A stretch of DNA of 64,000 bases from Candidatus Melainabacteria bacterium (GTDB lineage Bacteria > Cyanobacteriota > Vampirovibrionia > Obscuribacterales > Obscuribacteraceae). The stretch lies in contig JAFKGK010000003.1 in NCBI GenBank assembly GCA_017307165.1, positions 310,001-374,000 on the forward strand, read 5' to 3'. Each line of letters begins with the position of its first letter. Position 1 is the stretch's first letter. Below the pieces are notes generated by a model. It made no database searches, had not been told where the DNA came from, and saw nothing but the letters and a program-made list of their open reading frames with translations. This document shows, in pieces, positions 8,861 to 17,403 of the stretch. Position numbers and translations under genes: made by a program.

Positions 8861-11398
8861 ATGGGGGCAAGAAGATATGAAAGAAAAGCAAAAGTGAAAT
8901 CAGGAGCAAAGCTCTTAGCAAATCATGGATTGGGACTCGCGCTCATGGCAGTATTGTGTGCGCTAGCCTATGGGATCAGTCTGGGCTCAGGCTTCGTCGC
9001 TGATGACGCCTGGCAGGTGCAATTTGCACATCGAGTCTTGCATGGCGAAAGCGATCTTTTGTGGGCCAATTTTGCTCGCAGCTATCTCAGTATCCCCAAT
9101 CTCGATTTTTATCGTCCTTTGATTGGTTTTTCCTTTGTTCTGGATTATATATTTGGCCAGGCCAGTCCATTTGTATATCATCTGGACAATTTGCTTTTGG
9201 CCCTATTATCGGCTTATGCATTTTACTTTTTTGCTTATAGATTGGCTCAAAGAGCAGGATTTGGTTTTGCGCGCAGTATCCAGGTCGCCTTTTGCTCGGC
9301 GCTTATGTTTGCCGTATCTCCCTTGCATGTAGAAGCCGTGGTGTGGGTATCGGGGCGTGCCGATCTCATTGCGTCGATCCCGTATATGGTGGCACTAGCC
9401 ATGCTTTTGCCGCGTGACAAAAGCATACCTGGTTATGCAAATATTTGCATTGCAGCATCAGGCTATATCTGCGCCATGGGAGCAAAGGAAGCTTCTGTAC
9501 TACTGCCTGCAGTGGCATGCATCCTGCCTCTGGTCTGGTCGCAGAGATCAAAAGCGGAGGTGATCTCTTACCAGCTACGCGTCATGCCGATCTTGAGCTT
9601 GATCGGCGTCTTGTATCTATGCCTCAGATACTGGGCGCTTGGGAGCTTCGTCGGCGGGTATGCCGGTGATATAGAGCTTGCTTTGAGAGAATCAAATCTA
9701 GTGCGCTGGCTGGATCCGATTACTTTCTTCAGACTCATTTTCCCTCTGCCAGTGAGTGTTTTTAAAGACGGCAATTTTTGGGTACCGCTCATCGGTAGCA
9801 ATTTAGCTGTCATTTTGGGCTTGCTGATGGTCAAAGTTTTGACGCAAAAGATTTTTGCGTGGCGCTATGCTGCCTTCTTCCTCTTGTTTTTTGCGGCCTC
9901 TGCTTTGCCTCTCTATCGGCTCTGGGGGCTCGATGCCTTATTGCATAACAGCAGGATCTACTATTTTTTGACTATGCCGATGGCTTTGATCTTGCCGTTT
10001 TATGCTTTTATGCCAAAGGGTGAGGATCGGCCGCTTTTGGCCAGGGTCAATCTGAGACTGACTGATAATGTCGATCAGTTTTTGGGCTATATCAATGTCA
10101 TGTCCATGTTTGTGCTTGCTGTCTTGTTTGCGGCTGTTTCCTTTGCGATTTCCTCCAATTGGCACGAGGCTGCTAAGAGTCTGCAGGTGATGATCGACAA
10201 TTGCAAAATGCGTCTAGATGATGGCGAGGCTAAGAGTCCTTTGGTTCTGGCCGGTGTGCCCAAATCGATCAATGGTGTGCAGACCGTTTTGTGCAATAGT
10301 ACGCTGCGGATAATGCTCGAACCTCCCTTTGTCAAACGCGCGCTTTCTAAAGATCTCATCACTTTCGACAGCCATCTTGTTGGACCTCAAGAGCCCATCA
10401 ATGCCAGCCGCTATAAATACGTGATCGACACCTTGAGCAAACCCGCTCTCAAGGCTAGTTTTGTCCAAGCTGACGGCTCAATCTCCGATACCGTTTATAG
10501 TCGTCCGACAGCTTCGCAGACATTGTCATTTGCCATAAAAGAAAATGACGAAAACAATAGCAAAGAATCAGGATCCAGAGTTTTTGTGCCGCAGCAAATA
10601 GTCACGCAGGCTGATGCACCGCCTATGAACACTCGTTCGGTGACCTTCAAAGACGGTGCACAGGGTTTGGCTCTCACCGATTTGACCAACGGTAGTGGTC
10701 TTGTCGCTCGCAATCTTGCACTCAACCCGCTCGATTATGATTTTCTAGAGTTTGAAATGGGCGGTGAGGCAAGCGATAAGGCCAGCGCTATCTATGTCAC
10801 GCTAAACGAGGCTAAGAGGCCTCAGATAGTTGCTGCGCTAAGTCCGATAAAGGACGCTGGCTTTAAAAAGATCCGTCTCAGAGTTTCGCATTATGTCGAC
10901 TGGTATGCCAAACCAATGCTGGATAAGATCACCCTGGGCTTTTCTCCTCGTCAAAGACTGGTGATCAAAAATATCCGTCTCGTCAGCGATCTGTATCTAT
11001 CACCGCTGATGACAGTGGATGGCAAACTCATGAGACCGGGTGGTGAATACCCCCTGGATTCTGCGGATAAGCAGATCATTCTGCGAGCATCTGCTGCAAT
11101 GGTCTCTGGCGCAAAATCGATGATAGTCCAAAAGACTTTTCTAAACAGAAGCTTTGACAACTTTGCCCTTGATGACGATCCGAAATCTCTAGGAGGTGTC
11201 ATACAAGAGATGTTTGCCGTGGACCAGATCGAAGGCAATATTTTGATTGACGCCGCACATTTTAGTCGACCTGGATTTTACGAACTGAGGGCCATTGCGC
11301 TCGGTAGAGATGGCAAGGTAATCGGCGAACCTTCGGATTCGGTGCTCATCCTTAAACGCTTTGGTGGCAAAGGTGCCCCATATTATCGGGAGGATTGA
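8861..11398 (+). CDS. TMTC-like GT-C family membrane glycosyltransferase
   Basis: 845 residues. The first half (about 20-435) has roughly ten hydrophobic helices. The first outer loop carries the paired Asp typical of GT-C enzymes (GSGFVADDAWQ, Asp47/48), and about residue 155 shows SPLHVEAVVWVSGRADL, which resembles the conserved block of TMTC/PMT-type O-mannosyltransferases. Such enzymes move sugar from a polyprenyl-phosphate donor to proteins or glycans outside the membrane. Residues about 435-845 form a large soluble domain, predicted outside the cytoplasm and unrecognised. It is divergent from proC with a short shared promoter region. No strong ribosome site precedes the ATG at 8861, so the exact start is uncertain. 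Confidence 0.8.
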   Translation: MGARRYERKAKVKSGAKLLANHGLGLALMAVLCALAYGISLGSGFVADDAWQVQFAHRVLHGESDLLWANFARSYLSIPNLDFYRPLIGFSFVLDYIFGQASPFVYHLDNLLLALLSAYAFYFFAYRLAQRAGFGFARSIQVAFCSALMFAVSPLHVEAVVWVSGRADLIASIPYMVALAMLLPRDKSIPGYANICIAASGYICAMGAKEASVLLPAVACILPLVWSQRSKAEVISYQLRVMPILSLIGVLYLCLRYWALGSFVGGYAGDIELALRESNLVRWLDPITFFRLIFPLPVSVFKDGNFWVPLIGSNLAVILGLLMVKVLTQKIFAWRYAAFFLLFFAASALPLYRLWGLDALLHNSRIYYFLTMPMALILPFYAFMPKGEDRPLLARVNLRLTDNVDQFLGYINVMSMFVLAVLFAAVSFAISSNWHEAAKSLQVMIDNCKMRLDDGEAKSPLVLAGVPKSINGVQTVLCNSTLRIMLEPPFVKRALSKDLITFDSHLVGPQEPINASRYKYVIDTLSKPALKASFVQADGSISDTVYSRPTASQTLSFAIKENDENNSKESGSRVFVPQQIVTQADAPPMNTRSVTFKDGAQGLALTDLTNGSGLVARNLALNPLDYDFLEFEMGGEASDKASAIYVTLNEAKRPQIVAALSPIKDAGFKKIRLRVSHYVDWYAKPMLDKITLGFSPRQRLVIKNIRLVSDLYLSPLMTVDGKLMRPGGEYPLDSADKQIILRASAAMVSGAKSMIVQKTFLNRSFDNFALDDDPKSLGGVIQEMFAVDQIEGNILIDAAHFSRPGFYELRAIALGRDGKVIGEPSDSVLILKRFGGKGAPYYRED

Positions 11399-11469
11399 GT
11401 CTAAGACATTGATTTATATCCTCAAAACTGGGGATAATCTCAAAAGAAACTCAGGGGTCTTTTAATCTA

Positions 11470-13089
11470 ATGTACCGTCCTAAAAAATATGTTCGTCTCG
11501 ATCCTATCCCGCGTACACCCAAACTGAGCGATGTTCGCAACCTTCTGGCCGAGGCCAATCGCAGTCGCGGATGTACTATCGAGCAACCCTGGCGTTCCGA
11601 AAACAAAAAAATGCCATTTTCTCTGACAGTACGTATCGAGGTCGGCGGCGGAGAGCCGATTTGGACACTCTACGAAGGAGAATCAAACAATAGCAGGGTG
11701 CAATGGAGCACTGCTTTTGGCGATGTAGATCTTTTATATGATGTCCTCACCCTGTCGCTGCCATCCGATGGCCCCAATATTTTTGCACCAGACGAGAGTC
11801 TCCCTACATATCCGCAAAGCTCCTCCACCATGGCGACGACGCCGCCATCTCAAGATGAAGCTACTCTACGAGCAAGGGATTATTTTGAGTCATCTGTTTT
11901 TGAGTCTGCAGGGGGGTTCGATCTTTTTACGGGAGATCAGCCCGACGCCTTTGAAAAACCCAAAAAAAAGGATAAAGCAAAGGTGCAGGATGTTGCACCT
12001 TCTGTATTGCCTGATGAGAGTGCCAGCTATTATGCAGTAGGTCCTCAAACTCAGGGCGAGGCCCAAGTCTTGCAACAAAGTCAAATGCCGCAAGCACAGA
12101 TCCCGCAACCGCAAATAACGCAAGCGCAGTATCAGCAGGCTCAGTTTCAGCAGGCGTATTATCCACAGCCGCAAATGCAGCAAGCCAATTTTCAACAGGC
12201 TCAATATCAGCAAGCTTTTTATCCGCAGCCTCAATATCCGCCGTCGCAGGCCGCACAATATCCGCAAGCGCCATTTGGCCAGTTTGCGCAAGCACCTGCC
12301 TATCCTCCGACTTATGCCACCTCTCCTGACTTTTTTACCACCGCCGGGACGGTGCCGCTCAATGGGGGTGCCACTACAGAAGGTGCGGGATATATTGTTT
12401 CGCCTTTGTCAGACCTCGTCAAAAAGCGGCCCAACATAATGCTCGGCACGTTTTTGCTCGAGTCCGGTATAGTGCCCAAGCATACGGTAGACGCTGCCTT
12501 GCAGGTGCAAACAATGGTCAGCCAGGGCACGCTTTCTGCAATTAAAGCAGCGGAGGCAGTGCGCAGAGCCCATACTAGAGGAGGTGCTCTGGAGCCTGAG
12601 GTGTCTGAGTCCATCTACAAACCCAACGAAGCCGTAGTTAGAGTAAAGCCGCAGCTGGGGCAGGTCCTGGTTATGGCGGGTATTATAAGTGCCGCGCAGC
12701 TCAAGATGGCCTTGCACTTACAGGATGAGATGCGGTCTGGCCAACTGGATATGGATAGTGCTTGTGCTCGTTTGCAAGCAGTGCCGGCCGCTGCTGGATC
12801 TGCAAATGTGGCCGCTCCAAGCGCAAACCCGAGTGCCGATCCTGCCAAAGTCCAAGCGGCCATGGCATTATTGTTTCAGTCAGGCTTGATCGACAAATCT
12901 CAAGGTCTCGATCTCAATGGCAATCCTGATCCCAAGCGCGTAGACCCTTTAACCCTTGATGCTGCTCTAGTTGCTCAGTCCAGGATCGACTCGGGGAGCA
13001 TGCGCATCGATAAGGCGATCATGACCTTGCATTATTGCCAGCGCATGCGCGTTCCTTTTGACGAAGCAGTAAGCGAAATGGCCAACTGA
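11470..13089 (+). CDS. MshEN-like repeat protein with Gln/Pro-rich linker (paralogue of 3634-5151)
   Basis: 539 residues. The N-terminal domain (about 15-105) matches the paralogue at 3634-5151, including PIWTLYEGE. Residues about 110-310 are low complexity, with repeated QPQ/QAQYQQA units between about 205 and 285. Two 24-residue stretches fit the MshEN spacing: 324-347 (MLGTFLLESGI...AALQVQ) and 395-418 (QLGQVLVMAGI...MALHLQ). In both the leading Arg of the consensus is replaced. The C-terminus (MRIDKAIMTLHYCQRMRVPFDEA) is nearly identical in pattern to the paralogue. Its TGA overlaps the ATG of the SDR gene (TGATG), so the two are translationally coupled. A role as c-di-GMP receptor is inferred only. 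Confidence 0.8.
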   Translation: MYRPKKYVRLDPIPRTPKLSDVRNLLAEANRSRGCTIEQPWRSENKKMPFSLTVRIEVGGGEPIWTLYEGESNNSRVQWSTAFGDVDLLYDVLTLSLPSDGPNIFAPDESLPTYPQSSSTMATTPPSQDEATLRARDYFESSVFESAGGFDLFTGDQPDAFEKPKKKDKAKVQDVAPSVLPDESASYYAVGPQTQGEAQVLQQSQMPQAQIPQPQITQAQYQQAQFQQAYYPQPQMQQANFQQAQYQQAFYPQPQYPPSQAAQYPQAPFGQFAQAPAYPPTYATSPDFFTTAGTVPLNGGATTEGAGYIVSPLSDLVKKRPNIMLGTFLLESGIVPKHTVDAALQVQTMVSQGTLSAIKAAEAVRRAHTRGGALEPEVSESIYKPNEAVVRVKPQLGQVLVMAGIISAAQLKMALHLQDEMRSGQLDMDSACARLQAVPAAAGSANVAAPSANPSADPAKVQAAMALLFQSGLIDKSQGLDLNGNPDPKRVDPLTLDAALVAQSRIDSGSMRIDKAIMTLHYCQRMRVPFDEAVSEMAN

Positions 13090-13925
13090 TGCTTTATCTC
13101 GGCTTTGGGCAGGCTGCCCGGCATCATGCCGAGTGCGTGCAATCCAGTGCAAAGACAGATAGTCATGACGATCTTTTTGCCACTACTCGTGATATCACAA
13201 ACAAGCAAGGACTGATCAAAGATCTGCAGGTGGCTTTGCTAGATATAGCAGACCACTGTGCTATCGAGATGGCTGCAGATGGTCAAAAAGTGTTGGTCAG
13301 TCTCCCTCCTGATGCCCCAGAGCAGGACAGGCTTGCGGCATTGGTATCGCGACGCAAAGCCTTGATCTATTTGTCGAGTACTGGTGTCTACGGGACTAAT
13401 GGGCGCAAAGAGATCGACCTCGAAACCCCGCCTCTGGCCGATAATCCTCAAGCCGAGGCGAGGCTTGCTGCAGAAGCGATCTGGCTGGCAGCAGGTGCTG
13501 TGATCTTGAGACTGCCAGGATTGTACGATCGACAAAATAATGTGGTGTCTCGCATTTTGCAAGGCAAATACCGAATCCCGGGGGACGGCAGCAATTATGT
13601 TAGCCGCATACACCTGGAGGATCTAGCCAGGATCATTGATCTGTCGTTTGCTTTGCCGCCAGGTCAGATCTGGCTCGTGGGCGATCAATGCCCAGCAACT
13701 CATCTTGAGATTGCCTCCTATGTGTGCAAGGAGATTGGCATAGACCTGCCAGATTTTGCGCCACTAGATGAGGTGCACTATACCATGAGATCAGATCGCC
13801 GGGTTGACGGACGAGCCTTGCTCGATAAATTAGGCTATCGGCTGATTTATCCTGATTTCCGTGCTGGATTGAAGGAGGCGATCTCCTCAAAAAATGCGTC
13901 TTTTGTTGACAAAAAATGGGAATGA
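13089..13925 (+). CDS. Atypical NAD(P)-dependent epimerase/SDR family protein
   Basis: 278 residues. The start MLYLGFGQAA is a reduced Rossmann nucleotide-binding loop. LIYLSSTGVYG (near residue 95) is the strand and Ser/Tyr block of extended or atypical SDR enzymes of the YeeZ type, and VILRLPGLYD and YVSRIHLEDLARII are also characteristic. It probably binds NAD(P)H; the substrate is unknown. The start overlaps the stop of the preceding MshEN-like gene (shared base 13089). The last 39 nt overlap the tail of the convergent gene at 13887. Confidence 0.8.
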   Translation: MLYLGFGQAARHHAECVQSSAKTDSHDDLFATTRDITNKQGLIKDLQVALLDIADHCAIEMAADGQKVLVSLPPDAPEQDRLAALVSRRKALIYLSSTGVYGTNGRKEIDLETPPLADNPQAEARLAAEAIWLAAGAVILRLPGLYDRQNNVVSRILQGKYRIPGDGSNYVSRIHLEDLARIIDLSFALPPGQIWLVGDQCPATHLEIASYVCKEIGIDLPDFAPLDEVHYTMRSDRRVDGRALLDKLGYRLIYPDFRAGLKEAISSKNASFVDKKWE

Positions 13926-15386
13926 AAATATGGTATTGCCTACGGTTACATCCACCTCGATATTTTCTCCCCGGGGTGCCAGGTAAAACAGGTAACCGGT
14001 CCTTGATTCGTAAGGCTCCAGATATACTGGCAGCATGTCGGTCTGCCTGATGGCTTCTTGCCTGATCAAGCCAGTATCGCTGCGATTGTCATCGTCTTGA
14101 TAGCGTAAATAAACGTTTTCTCTCGAGGTCTCATTGCCCAGACCTTTTGGCGTGATGTGCGATATACCCGACCATTCTCCCCAAACGCCAAAGAGGTTGG
14201 GGCCTCTAAAGAGATCGTGACCTTCTTTAGGGACAAATCCTCTGTACTGACGAGATTTTTGCAAGTTTGCCAGCCAGGGCCTGGTGCTGGTGAGATCCCA
14301 GATATTGGCTTCGCGTCGCACGCGATCGATTCGCAAATGCGACACCTCCTCGAGGCTATTTGTCTTACGTGTTAGGGCCTGACCTTTGACGATCGGTTCG
14401 ATGCGAAAAGCGCTGGCTTTGCCTAGCGCCACCAGTTTACGATGGTCATCCATATTGGTGACACACATCAATACGGCAATTAATTCCCACAGATCGATGA
14501 CTGTAGCACCTACCCTCACATTGTTTGCAAGGGTGTATCTAAAGGGAAATTGACTATCGATTATCTCGTGAGAGCGGGGATTGCTCGCTTGCCATTGATA
14601 GACGACCTCGCTGTCCCGCCCAGCCGACAATTGAGGTGAGCTTGCTTTGTCTCTGATCTTGTCCGATTGTTGATAGAGATCGTCGGCTCGGTCGTCGTGA
14701 CCCTGCATCCGCTCAGCCAGGGCGCGATATCGCAGAGCATCTGCTAGATCTAGATCGAGATGGCCAGGGTATTGTCTAAAGATCGTTATGGCCTGATCGA
14801 AAGGTATGTCTGCATCTATAAAGAGCTTTTGCTGAGCCAGGCTTCTTGCCTCCAAAAGCGAGAGGCCGGCAATCAATTGCTCTTTTTGCTCAGACTGAGA
14901 TATAGACTCTAGCAGGCTCAGTCCTCTGCGGGCTTCCGTCATGGCTGCTTGAGCCTGTCCGCTCAAAAGTAGACCTTGTGCCCGGCAAGCGTGGATCTGC
15001 CCTGTCAAAAGTCGGGGGCCTTCGACTTTTGGGCTCAACTGGATCTTTTTCTCCAAACCGCTCAGTAAGGTCAAGGCTTCTTTGTAGCGGTCCTGATGCA
15101 AAAGACATTGGGCTAGCATGATGCGGGATTGTACAAATCGTTCTGCACTGCTGCCTGCATTTGACGTGGACTTGACTGCGCGGTCGACAAAGGGTCTTGC
15201 TTGATCAAACTTGCGTTCATTGATCAAGCGGGCGGCTTCTGTATCCAGGCGGTCAAAGTCTTTTTGATGCGCCCTATCGCTATTTGCAGCAAGCGCTGAA
15301 GAAAATATGATCCCAGAGCCCAGGATCAAGCAAGAAGAAACAAATGAGAGTCTCAAATATGGACGCCTTGGGCTGCGATTAAGCAA
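13887..15386 (-). CDS. Secreted TPR protein with unknown C-terminal domain
   Basis: 499 residues from a TTG start, with a hydrophobic signal segment near residues 13-32 (SSCLILGSGIIFSSALAA). Residues about 40-255 are helical TPR-like repeats (AQCLLHQDRYKEALTLLSGL is a typical unit). The last 230 residues form a distinct domain rich in aromatic residues and Arg (PWLANLQKSRQYRGFV, FGVWGEWSGI), which I do not recognise. A GGAG lies about 15 nt before the TTG, so the start is only fairly sure. Its 3' end overlaps the convergent SDR gene by 39 nt. Confidence 0.75.
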   Translation of the reverse strand: MLNRSPRRPYLRLSFVSSCLILGSGIIFSSALAANSDRAHQKDFDRLDTEAARLINERKFDQARPFVDRAVKSTSNAGSSAERFVQSRIMLAQCLLHQDRYKEALTLLSGLEKKIQLSPKVEGPRLLTGQIHACRAQGLLLSGQAQAAMTEARRGLSLLESISQSEQKEQLIAGLSLLEARSLAQQKLFIDADIPFDQAITIFRQYPGHLDLDLADALRYRALAERMQGHDDRADDLYQQSDKIRDKASSPQLSAGRDSEVVYQWQASNPRSHEIIDSQFPFRYTLANNVRVGATVIDLWELIAVLMCVTNMDDHRKLVALGKASAFRIEPIVKGQALTRKTNSLEEVSHLRIDRVRREANIWDLTSTRPWLANLQKSRQYRGFVPKEGHDLFRGPNLFGVWGEWSGISHITPKGLGNETSRENVYLRYQDDDNRSDTGLIRQEAIRQTDMLPVYLEPYESRTGYLFYLAPRGENIEVDVTVGNTIFSFPFFVNKRRIF

Positions 15387-15493
15387 AATAAAATGGCTCC
15401 AGAGTCTGACAGGGTTTATTCTAGAGGAGTGACTGTATTTTGGGCATTATTTTAGGATCTACCTAATTTTTGCTATCACTGAGTCAGATCTAA

Positions 15494-16333
15494 ATGAAAA
15501 AATCCGCATCTAAGGCTATTCTCGTGTCGGCATCTTTGCTCCTTGGCCTTGGCGCACCTTGTCTCAGATCTTTTCAAGGAGGAGCATGTTTTGCTGCTCA
15601 GTCAAAGACGGTCAAGAGCAAAAAAACTCACAGGCCCACTCAACCAAAGTCACTCGACCCGGTCAAGTCCGCCAAAGCCAAAGAGATGTTGGCGCAAGGC
15701 ACCCAAAGATTTAAGCAGGGCAGTCATTACGAAGCAGAGGCCCTTTTTAAATCAGTCCTCTGCATCGATCCAAACAACGCTGATGCTTTTTACAATCTTG
15801 GCGCATTAAAAGAGCATAGGCAAGATCTGGTTGAGGCCTTGAGCAATTACAGAGCGGCCCTGGCACTAAAACCGCAGGATAGGCAGATCCAGGACGCAGT
15901 GCACTCAGTCGAGCTTGCCATGTCAAGGCAGGGCCAAATCGCCTTGCAAGCAAATCAAGCAGGCTCTGAGTCTCCATTTTTAGGTCTTGCACCTGATTTT
16001 AGGAAGCAAAAAGTACTTACCGATCTTTTTCCGGATAGACCGCCAAACGGTATAGTAGATGGCGGTCCTGATAATATCGCTGCGCCAAGCGGTGATGGCC
16101 CCTTCAAATTGCGAGGTCAACAAGACGCCTTAAATGCAGGAGCTGGGGCAAGCGCACTGCCAGTGGTGCCTGTCGTGCAGGCGCCCGCCCAGCAGCCTGT
16201 AATGCAGCAAACCAAGAGCAGGCCGGTAGTGCGCGCGGCAGTCAATCAGGCACTCAATGTCGGCACTTCTTATGCCCTGCGCTCAGTTGGCTTGCATTGC
16301 CCTCTCTGTCACATAGTGCGCTTTCGCTTTTGA
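15494..16333 (+). CDS. Secreted TPR protein
   Basis: 279 residues with an N-terminal signal sequence (KAILVSASLLLGLGAP, cleavage probably after CFAA). Residues about 58-135 hold two TPR units (EAEALFKSVLCIDPNNADAF and EALSNYRAALALKPQD). The remainder is Gln/Pro/Ala/Val-rich and disordered, ending with HCPLCH just before the C-terminus, a possible metal or disulfide pair. It is divergent from the secreted TPR gene that ends at 13887, so the 107 bp between 15387 and 15493 must carry both promoters. Function unknown. Confidence 0.8.
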   Translation: MKKSASKAILVSASLLLGLGAPCLRSFQGGACFAAQSKTVKSKKTHRPTQPKSLDPVKSAKAKEMLAQGTQRFKQGSHYEAEALFKSVLCIDPNNADAFYNLGALKEHRQDLVEALSNYRAALALKPQDRQIQDAVHSVELAMSRQGQIALQANQAGSESPFLGLAPDFRKQKVLTDLFPDRPPNGIVDGGPDNIAAPSGDGPFKLRGQQDALNAGAGASALPVVPVVQAPAQQPVMQQTKSRPVVRAAVNQALNVGTSYALRSVGLHCPLCHIVRFRF

Positions 16334-16334
16334 T

Positions 16335-16652
16335 ATGCTCAATCGATGCTGTGTTTTAGTATCAATGCAAGCAATCTTGCTGATAGCAATTTGCTCTGCT
16401 CCCCCTGTTTTTGCTCAAGAGTGCATGCACTTTAGTGTAGCTGACTCTCAAACGCGCATAGCGAGACCTGATCCAAGCAATGCAAGTGCTCTCTTGCATT
16501 TTGAAAGATGGAAAGCGCGCTATGTGCGTCCAGTCATGTGCGGCATGGTCTTTTGCGGTGGTAGCTGTGCTAGTTATAGTGATGCATGTTTACTGTGGCA
16601 GAGGCCTATCTTGCAAAGCCAAGAAAGCCTCGCTTTTGGCGAGGCTCCTTGA
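16335..16652 (+). CDS. Possible small secreted protein, doubtful
   Basis: A frame of 105 codons begins 1 nt after the preceding TGA. Residues 11-28 look like a signal peptide (MQAILLIAICSAPPVFA) if the second Met at codon 11 is used. There is no ribosome site, and the frame runs through a hairpin at 16626-16646. The rest shows no recognisable pattern apart from several Cys. It could equally be untranslated 3' sequence. Confidence 0.25.
   Translation: MLNRCCVLVSMQAILLIAICSAPPVFAQECMHFSVADSQTRIARPDPSNASALLHFERWKARYVRPVMCGMVFCGGSCASYSDACLLWQRPILQSQESLAFGEAP
16626..16646. terminator. GC-rich hairpin between convergent genes
   Basis: A perfect 8-bp stem (AGCCTCGC and GCGAGGCT) closes a 5-nt TTTTG loop. 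It lies between a plus-strand region ending near 16333-16652 and the minus-strand Spy-like gene ending at 16692. No long T tract follows on either strand, so termination is plausible but not proven. Confidence 0.45.
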
Positions 16653-16691
16653 TACCAGTTTGCATTGATCGATCCGATCTAGATCTGAAGC

Positions 16692-17192
16692 CTATGCTTT
16701 GGCGTCTGTCGCCGTTCGGGACTGAAAAGACGGCTTAAAGGAGCCACGCGGTCCTCTCCGCATGTGCCTCGAGTGATGACCGTGCTTGTAGCGCATTACT
16801 TGTCTTTGTTCGGGCGTCAAGATCTCTGCGCTGGCGATACGGAATGAAGTAAGCGAATTGGAGATATCAGTTTGCAAGCTGGTGACTTTTTGTTGTTCTG
16901 CCTGGATTGCAGCTTTGTCGATTGTGGGCTGTGTCAGCAGATCCTTCATCTTGCGCTTGCTCGCATCCAGGGCTACTTTTTTTGAGCCTAGCTCATCCTT
17001 CAACTTGTTATGTAGTTGAAACATGCTTTCTTTTTGAGCATCGGTAAGTTTAAACTTTGCGCAGTCTGGTCGAGCACCGCTGTCAGCGACTTGAGGTGCT
17101 TTTGTAAATGTCGCGTCATCAGCAGAAAATGCAGGCGCGATACCACATATGGTAGCCAGGCAAAGCGTGGCTAGAGCAATATTTGCTTTCAT
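16692..17192 (-). CDS. Spy/CpxP-like periplasmic LTxxQ protein
   Basis: 166 residues starting at an ATG with AAGGAG 9 nt upstream. A signal peptide (MKANIALATLCLATICGIAPAFSA) is followed by a helical domain with two LTxxQ-type motifs, LTDAQKESM (about 50) and LTPEQRQVMR (about 126). These mark the Spy/CpxP/CnrX-type family of periplasmic chaperones and stress or metal sensors. The C-terminal end is His/Arg-rich (KHGHHSRHMRRGPRG), which may bind metal. The gene lies downstream of dnaK on the same strand but 211 nt away and behind an inverted repeat, so it probably has its own promoter. Confidence 0.8.
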   Translation of the reverse strand: MKANIALATLCLATICGIAPAFSADDATFTKAPQVADSGARPDCAKFKLTDAQKESMFQLHNKLKDELGSKKVALDASKRKMKDLLTQPTIDKAAIQAEQQKVTSLQTDISNSLTSFRIASAEILTPEQRQVMRYKHGHHSRHMRRGPRGSFKPSFQSRTATDAKA

Positions 17193-17325
17193 CGGATAGA
17201 CTCCTTATACAATTGTCTTGATTTTTTTGATCTTGATGGGCCTCGCCCATCGGCATGTGTACTTAGACGACGGTACTATCCAAAAAGTTCAAAGCCTAAA
17301 TCAATTTTTTTAGATCTTTTTGAGA

Positions 17326-17363
17326 TTGAACGCCCCTCCTATATAGATAGAAGGGGCGTTCAA
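17326..17363. repeat. Perfect 12-bp inverted repeat downstream of dnaK
   Basis: TTGAACGCCCCT (17326-17337) is exactly mirrored by AGGGGCGTTCAA (17352-17363) around a 14-nt AT-rich loop. It sits 41 nt past the dnaK stop. No T tract follows on the minus strand (the flank is A-rich), so it may be a terminator of unusual form, an mRNA 3' stabiliser or a protein-binding site. Confidence 0.7.
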
Positions 17364-17403
17364 ATTTGCTTGGACTGATCAGGGCTATTAAGCCTTGTTT
17401 TGT

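Noticed and set aside
11401..11450. Short hairpin TATCC...GGATA before the second MshEN-like gene
   Set aside because: Only a 5-bp stem with a large loop and no T tract; not enough for a terminator.
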